Assembly: GCA_900470965.1 (NCBI GenBank)
Contig: UCCS01000058.1
Coordinates: 1 to 49,000, forward strand
Reading direction: 5' to 3'
DNA: 49,000 bases
DNA from: Hyphomicrobiales bacterium
GTDB lineage: Bacteria; Pseudomonadota; Alphaproteobacteria; Rhizobiales; Rhizobiaceae
Within the stretch, counting starts at the first letter, position 1. The number at the start of each line of letters is the position of its first letter. Under the pieces are notes generated by a model. It made no database searches and was not told the DNA's origin. It saw only the letters and a list, made by a program, of their open reading frames with translations. The position numbers and the translations under genes are program-made. This document shows positions 41,353-49,000 of the stretch, in pieces.

Positions 41353-42197
41353 GCTCTACTACCAACTCCGTGGTGACGGTCGGCGAAGGCGCCGGCAAGG
41401 TCACTTTCTCCAATGCCGGGCGCCTGTCGCTGATTGCCGGCGCTTGCGAAATGGAAAGCCGCGACCATGCGTTCATGGTTGCCGGCACGTTGAAGGAACT
41501 GTGCGCCAAGCTCGGTATCGGGCTCGTCTATAAGACGTCTTTCGACAAGGCGAACCGCTCTTCCTTGTCGAGCAAACGCGGTGTCGGCCTTGAAAAGGGC
41601 CTGGAGGTTTTTGCCGATCTCAAGAAGGAACTCGGCATTCCGGTTCTGACCGACATCCACACTGAAGAACAATGCGCCGAAGTGGGCAAGGTCGTCGACA
41701 TCCTGCAGATACCGGCCTTCCTGTCTCGTCAGACGGATCTCCTGGTGGCTGCGGCAAAGACCGGCCGCGTTATCAACGTCAAGAAGGGCCAGTTCCTGGC
41801 GCCTTGGGATATGAAGAACGTGCTCGGCAAGCTGAACCAGAGCGGCAATCCGAACATCTTGCTGTGCGAACGCGGTGCTTCCTTCGGTTACAATACGCTG
41901 GTCTCCGACATGCGTTCCCTGCCGATCATGGCAGCAACGGGCGCACCCGTCATTTTCGACGCCACGCATTCAGTCCAACAGCCTGGCGGGCAGGGGGAAA
42001 CCTCCGGCGGAGAGCGGCAGTTCGTGGAGACGCTGGCGCGTGCTGCCGTGGCCGTCGGCGTTGCCGGGGTCTTTATCGAAACCCATCAGGATCCGGATAA
42101 CGCGCCCTGCGACGGGCCCAACATGGTCTATCTCAAGGACATGCCGCGGCTTCTCGATAAGCTTCTCGCCTTCGACGCGATCGCCAAGGCCGCCTGA
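41349..42197 (+). CDS. kdsA: 3-deoxy-8-phosphooctulonate synthase
   Basis: 282-aa KdsA, making Kdo-8-phosphate from PEP and arabinose-5-phosphate for the LPS core. Family elements: LIAGACEMESRDHAFMVAGTLKELC, YKTSFDKANRSS, VLTDIHTEEQCAEVGKVVDILQIPAFLSRQTDLLVAAAKTG, and DATHSVQQPGG. A cysteine (GACEMES) stands where metal-dependent enzymes have the metal-binding cysteine (NCEMES or AGPC types), but class cannot be settled by eye. Converges with the chemotaxis receptor gene, 13 bp away. Confidence 0.96.
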   Translation: MSSTTNSVVTVGEGAGKVTFSNAGRLSLIAGACEMESRDHAFMVAGTLKELCAKLGIGLVYKTSFDKANRSSLSSKRGVGLEKGLEVFADLKKELGIPVLTDIHTEEQCAEVGKVVDILQIPAFLSRQTDLLVAAAKTGRVINVKKGQFLAPWDMKNVLGKLNQSGNPNILLCERGASFGYNTLVSDMRSLPIMAATGAPVIFDATHSVQQPGGQGETSGGERQFVETLARAAVAVGVAGVFIETHQDPDNAPCDGPNMVYLKDMPRLLDKLLAFDAIAKAA

Positions 42198-42210
42198 ACG
42201 ACAGGCAGCA

Positions 42211-44022
42211 TCAGGCTGCCGCGCGGGACGGGCGCCTTTCCTCCAGTGCGAAGCGGGAGAGCATGCGCCCGAGATGGGACGCCTCGTTGCCGAGCTCCTG
42301 GCAGGCGGCGTTCGTCTCCTCGACCATCGCCGCATTCTGCTGTGTCACCTGATCCATACGGTTGACGGCAGCGTTGACCTCGACGAGCGCGACCGACTGT
42401 TCCGAAGACGAGCGCACGATCGCTTCGATCAGCGCCGTCACCTGCAGCACCTGGCGGTCGATATCGCCGAGTGCCTCGCCGGTGCGGCTGACAAGTGCCA
42501 CGCCCGCGGAAACCTGCCGCGACGACGTCTCGACGAGAAGCTTGATCTCCTTGGCGAGATTGGCGGAGCGGCCGGCGAGCTCGCGCACTTCCTGCGCGAC
42601 GACAGCAAAACCTTTCCCGGCATCTCCGGCGCGGGCTGCCTCGACGCCCGCGTTGAGCGCCAAAAGATTGGTCTGAAAGGCGATCTCATCGATGGCGTTG
42701 ATGATATCGCCGATCCTGACCGCTGATTCCTCGATCTTCTCCATGGCGGTCACCGCTTCGCAAACAATCTCGGCGGAACGTGCCGCACTCTCCTTCGTTG
42801 CCGACATCATCGCATTGGCTTCCTGGGCTCGCTCCGATGAGGTCTTCACCGTGACTGTGATCTGATCCAGTGCCGAAGCCGCCTGTTCGAGCGAGGCGGC
42901 CTGGTTCTCGGTGCGCTGCGCCAAGTCATTGGTGCTGAGCGCGATTTCGCGCGAACTGTCGCCGACCGTATTCGTGGCGGCATAAATGTCCTTCATGGCA
43001 TCGGAAAGAATGATGATGCTGGTATTGAAGGTCTCGCGAAGCTTTTCATAGGTGTTGGCGAACTGCTCGTCGAGACGCACGGTCAGGTCGCCGCGTGAAA
43101 GCCGCTCCAGGCCGGCGCTCAGGCTTTCGATGACGCGCTGGCGCGTGGCATTCTCCACGCTCTTCGATGCGTCGAGTTCTGCATCGCGGCGCATCTGTGC
43201 CTGCCGTTCCTCGTCCTGGCGCGCGCGGGTGGCGTTCCGTTCTTCCGCCGATTCGCGAAAGACCGTGACTGCGCGCGCCATTTCTCCGATTTCGTCGGAT
43301 CGTCTGACATAGGGAACTTCGCGGGAATAGTCGCCGCTCGCGAGGACCGCCATGTAGTCGCGCATCGCCGATAGCGGCACGATCGCGCGCCTGCGGAACA
43401 TGTAGAGCCCGGCAACGATGAGCACGAAGGAAAGCGCGGCGGCGGATAGCGTAACGGCGGAGAGCAGTTCCGTCTGTTCGGCAGCCTGCTTTTCGGCATC
43501 CGCCTGGAAGGCGTTCGCCATCGCCACGAGTTCGTTCACGGCCTTTTCGTGAACATGAAAATTCGTCGCAAGCTTGAGGAGCGCCGGTTCGACGGCGGCC
43601 TTGTCGCCCTTGAGTATTGCAGGCACCGCCTCCTCATCCATGACTTGCCAGAAGGCGTCGCCCCTGACGAGAACGTCATCGAGAAGCTTGCGCTTGAGAT
43701 CGGCGCTGAGCGGCGTTTCTGACCAATATTTGCGGCGGTCTTCATAAGCCGGCTTCAGAACCGTTCGGATGCGTTCGATATTGGCCGTTGCCGAGGCCGG
43801 CTGCTCGACGGCTTCGAGCGCGAGCATGTAGGGTTCGATGACATAGAGCGGCGGCGGGAGAATATCGGCGACGAGATCCTTGCCATAGATGATCTGCTTA
43901 TACATCAGGCCGTTCACGCGAAGCATGTTGAACGCGTAATTCTGCAAGCCGATGGAGGTCACCAGTCCGAGGATGACAACGGCACCGAAAATGGCAAGGC
44001 TGCGTGCAATATTGAGTTTCAT
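42211..44022 (-). CDS. Methyl-accepting chemotaxis protein
   Basis: 603-aa transmembrane chemoreceptor. Two transmembrane segments (about 6-28 and 190-212) flank a periplasmic helical sensor domain (about 30-190). A HAMP domain follows (about 213-265), a second HAMP-like stretch (LSAGLERLSRGDLTVRLDEQFANTYEKLRETFN), then the methylation and signalling helices with the conserved hairpin IDEIAFQTNLLALNAGVEAARAGDAGKGFAVVAQEVRELAGRSA. The C terminus (RRPSRAAA) has no CheR-binding pentapeptide. The start ATG at 44020-44022 has GAGG 5 bases upstream; longer frames lack this. Ligand unknown. Confidence 0.9.
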   Translation of the reverse strand: MKLNIARSLAIFGAVVILGLVTSIGLQNYAFNMLRVNGLMYKQIIYGKDLVADILPPPLYVIEPYMLALEAVEQPASATANIERIRTVLKPAYEDRRKYWSETPLSADLKRKLLDDVLVRGDAFWQVMDEEAVPAILKGDKAAVEPALLKLATNFHVHEKAVNELVAMANAFQADAEKQAAEQTELLSAVTLSAAALSFVLIVAGLYMFRRRAIVPLSAMRDYMAVLASGDYSREVPYVRRSDEIGEMARAVTVFRESAEERNATRARQDEERQAQMRRDAELDASKSVENATRQRVIESLSAGLERLSRGDLTVRLDEQFANTYEKLRETFNTSIIILSDAMKDIYAATNTVGDSSREIALSTNDLAQRTENQAASLEQAASALDQITVTVKTSSERAQEANAMMSATKESAARSAEIVCEAVTAMEKIEESAVRIGDIINAIDEIAFQTNLLALNAGVEAARAGDAGKGFAVVAQEVRELAGRSANLAKEIKLLVETSSRQVSAGVALVSRTGEALGDIDRQVLQVTALIEAIVRSSSEQSVALVEVNAAVNRMDQVTQQNAAMVEETNAACQELGNEASHLGRMLSRFALEERRPSRAAA

Positions 44023-44497
44023 CTGTGCCTCATATGAAATGCCGCCAAGAGAGTCGATAAAATCCCGTACTGGTTGTTTTTTGAGGGGGCCGCAGCTGTT
44101 CATTCCAGCCGTTCCGTATTTACCTGAGTGGCCGGAACGACCGACTTTTGAGTGCCTCTCCCAAGCTTTCAAAATTAAACCGGGATGGTTACCGAAGGCT
44201 GAAATCAAAGGGCGGGAAGCCGTCCAAAATTGGGGCTGTTGCAGGAATTTTCAGCCGTGGGTTGCTGCCAACGATGGTGGTTTGCCAACATTCCGCCCGG
44301 ATAAACAGTTTATTGTCTTTCGATGGATGGGATATGCTGGCCGGCGACTGCCGTTCCCTTCAAAACCCTGACATGATTGTGCTATAGGCCACGTCTGATG
44401 CGCTGCCCGAACGTGCAAAATTGCGGCATTGTAATTTGCGCACCTTCGATTAAGACGGTTTCAAACGATTTATCCACCCACCGAGCAGGAAAAAACC
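44023..44497. other. Gene-free divergent region, chemoreceptor / eno (475 bp)
   Basis: No supported gene; short open frames here lack coding character and ribosome sites. It should hold the promoters of both flanking genes. The only hint is CTATAG at 44382-44387, close to the -10 consensus, about 110 bases upstream of eno, with a poor -35. An imperfect inverted repeat surrounds 44414-44444 (GTGCAAAATT and AATTTGCGCAC). Confidence 0.5.
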
Positions 44498-45772
44498 ATG
44501 ACTGCAATTACCGATATCATCGCCCGCGAGATTCTCGATAGCCGTGGTAACCCCACCGTCGAAGTCGATGTCTATCTCGAAGACGGCAGCATGGGCCGTG
44601 CGGCTGTTCCCTCGGGTGCCTCGACCGGCGCGCATGAAGCCGTCGAACTGCGTGACGGCGGCAAGCGCTACCTCGGCAAGGGTGTCGAAAAGGCCGTCGA
44701 AGCCGCCAACACCGAGATCTTCGACGCAATCGGCGGCATCGACGCTGAAAACCAGATCCAGATCGACAAGATCATGATCGAGCTCGACGGTACGCCGAAC
44801 AAGTCGCGCCTCGGGGCCAATGCCATCCTCGGCGTTTCGCTCGCTGTTGCCAAGGCCGCCGCGGAGGCTTCCGGCCTGCCGCTCTACCGTTATGTTGGTG
44901 GCGCTTCGGCCAGCCTGCTACCGGTTCCTATGATGAACATCATCAACGGTGGCGCACATGCCGACAACCCGATCGATTTCCAGGAATTCATGATCCTGCC
45001 GGTTGGCGCAGACTCGATCCGTGAAGCTGTCCGCATGGGCTCGGAAGTCTTCCATACGCTGCGCAAGGAACTCGCCGCCCAGGGCCACAACACCAATGTC
45101 GGCGACGAAGGTGGTTTTGCCCCGGGCCTGAAGAGCGCTCCGGAAGCCCTCGACTTCATCATGAAGTCGGTTGAGAAAGCCGGCTACAAGCCGGGCGAGG
45201 ACATCTATCTCGGCCTCGATTGCGCCTCGACGGAATTCTTCAAGGACGGCAAGTATGTGATGGAAGGCGAAGGCCGCACGCTCGAACCGGGCGCAATGGC
45301 CGAATACCTCGCCGAACTCGTCGGCAAGTACCCGATCATTTCCGTCGAAGACGGCATGGCAGAAGACGATTGGGAAGGCTGGAAGACGCTGACCGATCTC
45401 GTCGGCAAAAAGTGCCAGCTCGTCGGCGATGACCTGTTCGTCACCAACTCGGCTCGCCTGCGTGACGGTATCCGCATGGGCGTCGCCAACTCGATCCTCG
45501 TTAAGGTCAACCAGATCGGTTCGCTGACGGAAACGCTCGACGCCGTCAACACCGCGCACAAGGCAGCCTACACTGCCGTGATGTCGCACCGTTCGGGCGA
45601 AACCGAAGACTCCACGATCGCCGATCTCGCAGTTGCCACCAACTGCGGCCAGATCAAGACCGGCTCGCTGTCGCGCTCGGATCGCCTTGCCAAGTACAAC
45701 CAGCTGATCCGCATCGAAGAAGGTCTCGGCCCGCAGGCTCAGTATGCCGGCCGCTCCATCATCCGCGGCTAA
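44498..45772 (+). CDS. eno: Enolase (phosphopyruvate hydratase)
   Basis: 424-aa enolase converting 2-phosphoglycerate to phosphoenolpyruvate. N-terminal ITDIIAREILDSRGNPTVEVDVYLEDG and VPSGASTGAHEAVELRDG, metal-binding aspartate in GLDCASTEFF, ISVEDGMAEDDW, LVGDDLFVTN, catalytic lysine in ILVKVNQIGS, and MSHRSGETEDSTIADLAVATNCGQIKTGSLSRSDR. All expected active-site segments are intact. AGCAGGAAAAAACC precedes the ATG; its own terminator follows. Confidence 0.98.
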   Translation: MTAITDIIAREILDSRGNPTVEVDVYLEDGSMGRAAVPSGASTGAHEAVELRDGGKRYLGKGVEKAVEAANTEIFDAIGGIDAENQIQIDKIMIELDGTPNKSRLGANAILGVSLAVAKAAAEASGLPLYRYVGGASASLLPVPMMNIINGGAHADNPIDFQEFMILPVGADSIREAVRMGSEVFHTLRKELAAQGHNTNVGDEGGFAPGLKSAPEALDFIMKSVEKAGYKPGEDIYLGLDCASTEFFKDGKYVMEGEGRTLEPGAMAEYLAELVGKYPIISVEDGMAEDDWEGWKTLTDLVGKKCQLVGDDLFVTNSARLRDGIRMGVANSILVKVNQIGSLTETLDAVNTAHKAAYTAVMSHRSGETEDSTIADLAVATNCGQIKTGSLSRSDRLAKYNQLIRIEEGLGPQAQYAGRSIIRG

Positions 45773-45798
45773 TACGAACTGATAAATCAGTCATTTGG

Positions 45799-45824
45799 AA
45801 CCCGCGCTCCGGCGCGGGTTTTTT
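45799..45824 (+). terminator. Intrinsic terminator after eno
   Basis: AACCCGCGC (45799-45807) pairs with GCGCGGGTT (45812-45820) around TCCG; Ts run from 45819 to 45824. Confidence 0.93.
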
Positions 45825-45917
45825 GTTGAGTCTGCCCGTGATGGGCTTTGAGTCAACGAACGGTTAATCTCTGCGCGGTAAATTGAAACGATTGGTAATG
45901 CGTTAGAGCATGCGTGT

Positions 45918-46238
45918 ATGTGGACAAAGCATCATAAGAAGAGAAAGACTGGCCGCTTCGTCATTCCGGCCATGACGGTCGCCTTCCTTTCCTATTTCGG
46001 TTATCATTGCATTCACGGTGACTATGGTCTGCGTGCGACGGAGGCGTTCGAGCGCCAGCGTGTCGCGCGTGAGAAGGAATTCGCTGTGCTGAAGGTTAAG
46101 CGTGAGCATCTGGAGGCGCAGGTAGCGCTCCTGAGTGACGGCTCGCTGGACAAGGATATGCTCGACGAAAAGGCGCGATATCAGCTCAACATGTCGCGCG
46201 CGGATGAGATTGTCATTTACAATCACTACCGCAATTAA
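45918..46238 (+). CDS. ftsB: Septum formation initiator family protein (FtsB/DivIC)
   Basis: 106-aa bitopic membrane protein of the FtsB family, part of the FtsQLB divisome subcomplex. A basic N terminus (MWTKHHKKRKTGRF), one hydrophobic segment (about 15-31), then a periplasmic coiled coil (about 38-75, LRATEAFERQRVAREKEFAVLKVKREHLEAQVALL) and a C-terminal family tail (LDKDMLDEKARYQLNMSRADEIVIY). Between eno and pdhA, the common position in rhizobia. No strong ribosome site before the ATG. Confidence 0.9.
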   Translation: MWTKHHKKRKTGRFVIPAMTVAFLSYFGYHCIHGDYGLRATEAFERQRVAREKEFAVLKVKREHLEAQVALLSDGSLDKDMLDEKARYQLNMSRADEIVIYNHYRN

Positions 46239-46314
46239 CCGAATTTGGGTTAATCAAAAATTCCTGTTATTTATCAATAATTTACCTGCGAATATGAGCC
46301 ATGCAATTATGGCA

Positions 46315-46343
46315 TTGCTGTGGTCATTTTTCTTCCCTATGGT
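46315..46343 (+). promoter_or_regulatory. Candidate promoter of the pdh operon
   Basis: TTGCTG (46315-46320), 17 bases, TATGGT (46338-46343), about 40 bases upstream of the pdhA start, in an AT-rich gap that follows ftsB. Pattern match only. Confidence 0.33.
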
Positions 46344-46384
46344 ACGCGCCACCTGAGAACCGATAAACCCATAGGGAGGGTTGA

Positions 46385-47431
46385 ATGGCGTTGCGCAAAA
46401 CCGCGACCGTTTCCAGCCGCAAAAACAGTGCGAAATCCGCAGCCAAGGCATCGAACGGTGGTCCTATCGCCGATTTCGATCGCGACGAGGAGCTGAAGGC
46501 CTATCGCGAGATGCTGCTCATCCGCCGTTTCGAGGAAAAGGCGGGCCAGCTTTACGGCATGGGCTTCATCGGTGGTTTCTGTCACCTTTACATCGGCCAG
46601 GAGGCTGTCGTCGTCGGCATGCAGATGGCGCAGAAGGAAGGCGATCAGGTCATCACCGCCTATCGCGACCACGGTCATATGCTGGCTACCGGCATGGAAG
46701 CACGCGGCGTCATGGCTGAGCTGACGGGGCGTCGCAACGGCTATTCCCACGGGAAGGGCGGTTCGATGCACATGTTCTCCAAGGAGAAGCATTTCTACGG
46801 CGGTCACGGCATCGTCGGCGCGCAGGTGTCGCTCGGCACCGGTCTCGCCTTCGCCAACCGGTACCGCGGCAACAACTCTGTCTCGATTGCCTATTTCGGC
46901 GACGGTGCTGCCAACCAGGGCCAGGTCTACGAGAGCTTCAACATGGCTGCTCTCTGGAAGCTGCCGATCATCTACATCGTCGAAAACAACCGTTATGCCA
47001 TGGGCACCTCGACGGCTCGCGCGACCGCTCAGTCGAACTATTCGCTTCGCGGTTCCGGCTTCGGTATCCCGGGCGTCCAGGTTGACGGCATGGACGTTCG
47101 CGCCGTCAAAGCTGCTGCCGATGAGGCGCTCGAGCACTGCCGCTCGGGCAAGGGCCCGATCATCCTTGAAATGCTGACCTATCGCTACCGCGGCCACTCC
47201 ATGTCGGACCCGGCGAAGTATCGCACCAAGGAAGAAGTGCAGAAGATGCGCTCCGAGCAGGACCCGATCGAGCAGGTTCGGCTGCGCGTGATGGAAAAGG
47301 GTTGGGCGACTGAAGACGATCTGAAGGCGATCGACAAGGAAGTCCGCGATATCGTCGCCGACAGTGCCGATTTCGCCCAGGCCGATCCGGAGCCGGATGC
47401 ATCCGAGCTCTACACTGACATTCTGCTCTAA
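46385..47431 (+). CDS. pdhA: Pyruvate dehydrogenase E1 component, alpha subunit
   Basis: 348-aa thiamine-diphosphate E1 alpha that decarboxylates pyruvate with PdhB. A Lys/Ser-rich N-terminal tail (about 1-30), then YREMLLIRRFEEKAGQLYGMGFIGGFCHLYIGQEA, THE phosphorylation-loop-like SHGKGGSMHMFSKEK, and the ThDP/Mg motif GDGAANQGQVYESFNMAALWKLPIIYIVENN (GDG to N). A GGGAGGG site precedes the ATG by 4 bases. First gene of pdhA-pdhB-E2; 15 bp before pdhB. Confidence 0.97.
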   Translation: MALRKTATVSSRKNSAKSAAKASNGGPIADFDRDEELKAYREMLLIRRFEEKAGQLYGMGFIGGFCHLYIGQEAVVVGMQMAQKEGDQVITAYRDHGHMLATGMEARGVMAELTGRRNGYSHGKGGSMHMFSKEKHFYGGHGIVGAQVSLGTGLAFANRYRGNNSVSIAYFGDGAANQGQVYESFNMAALWKLPIIYIVENNRYAMGTSTARATAQSNYSLRGSGFGIPGVQVDGMDVRAVKAAADEALEHCRSGKGPIILEMLTYRYRGHSMSDPAKYRTKEEVQKMRSEQDPIEQVRLRVMEKGWATEDDLKAIDKEVRDIVADSADFAQADPEPDASELYTDILL

Positions 47432-47446
47432 TCGGGGAGGGAACCC

Positions 47447-48835
<1,389 letters not shown>

Positions 48836-48850
48836 GGGGAGGGCCTTTCG

Positions 48851-49000
48851 ATGCCGATCAATATCACGATGCCTGCCCTCTCTCCGACCATGGAAGAAGG
48901 CAATCTGGCCAAGTGGCTGGTCAAGGAAGGCGATAAGGTCAAGTCCGGCGATGTGATTGCCGAGATCGAGACCGACAAGGCGACGATGGAAGTCGAAGCC
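48851..49000 (+). CDS. pdhC: Dihydrolipoamide acetyltransferase E2 of pyruvate dehydrogenase (5' part only)
   Basis: Fifty codons before the window end. The product begins MPINITMPALSPTMEEGNLAKWLVKEGD and holds the lipoyl motif ETDKATMEVEA at the same position as PdhB, so it is an E2 lipoyl domain; the catalytic domain is outside the window. GGGGAGGG precedes the ATG at 48851, 15 bp after pdhB. Position as third gene of the operon supports E2 (acetyl transfer to CoA). Confidence 0.92.
   Translation, partial: MPINITMPALSPTMEEGNLAKWLVKEGDKVKSGDVIAEIETDKATMEVEA

Noticed and set aside
42204..42220. GGCAGC / GCTGCC hairpin between kdsA and the chemoreceptor gene as terminator
   Set aside because: Short stem without a T-run, partly within the chemoreceptor coding end.
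44148..44387. Possible 79-aa gene upstream of eno
   Set aside because: No ribosome site, no family resemblance, composition unlike neighbouring genes.

Overview
The window looks like a chromosomal segment of an alphaproteobacterium of the family Rhizobiaceae, most likely the genus Rhizobium. It has high-GC coding sequence, the general L-amino-acid transporter set aapJQMP, a pyruvate dehydrogenase E1 beta with its own lipoyl domain, an EipB (DUF1849) periplasmic protein, a LexA gene under a GTTC-N7-GTTC operator, and the rpsB-to-lpxB envelope and translation cluster in the order usual for the group. I see no rRNA, tRNA, CRISPR array, insertion sequence or prophage. This is mostly ordinary core genome.

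Layout. 1-4149 (minus): aapJ, aapQ, aapM and a 3'-truncated aapP. 4529-5719 (plus): a metC-type cystathionine beta-lyase, facing a zinc-finger/FAD-monooxygenase pair (minus). 7305-10052 (plus): alpha/beta hydrolase, cysE, a DUF3126 protein and a phasin. 10310-13169 (plus): clpS-clpA. 13315-16614 (minus): a run of five small metabolic or housekeeping genes (RidA, glycerophosphodiesterase, DUF482, HIT, Dabb). 16751-17590 (plus): eipB. 17797-22184 (plus): a tightly coupled four-gene operon of TelA, a binding-protein/VWA lipoprotein, an XpaC-like membrane protein and a second binding protein. 22408-35525 (plus): rpsB, tsf, pyrH, frr, uppS, cdsA, rseP, bamA, lpxD, fabZ, lpxA, lpxI, lpxB. Then gltA (minus), a comEC-like gene (plus) overlapping lexA (minus) at its 3' end, a VOC protein with kdsA (plus), a methyl-accepting chemotaxis protein (minus), eno, ftsB, pdhA, pdhB and the start of the dihydrolipoamide acetyltransferase gene (plus).

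How the genes work together. The 22-35 kb block couples translation (S2, EF-Ts, ribosome recycling), UMP supply, undecaprenyl and phospholipid precursors, envelope stress proteolysis, outer-membrane protein assembly and the first half of lipid A synthesis. kdsA supplies Kdo for the same lipopolysaccharide. The enolase-to-PDH block carries carbon from 2-phosphoglycerate towards acetyl-CoA, and gltA takes acetyl-CoA into the TCA cycle. ClpS/ClpA handle N-degron and regulated proteolysis.

The most unusual unit is the TelA / lipoprotein-VWA / XpaC / Tat-type binding-protein operon. Two related periplasmic-binding-like proteins are made without any permease or ATPase, and one of them carries an intact MIDAS metal-binding VWA domain. 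It is the best candidate here for a poorly described envelope system. Several strong hairpins without U-runs lie between co-directional genes (aapJ-aapQ, rpsB-tsf, tsf-pyrH, the RidA cluster) and may set mRNA stability or expression ratios.
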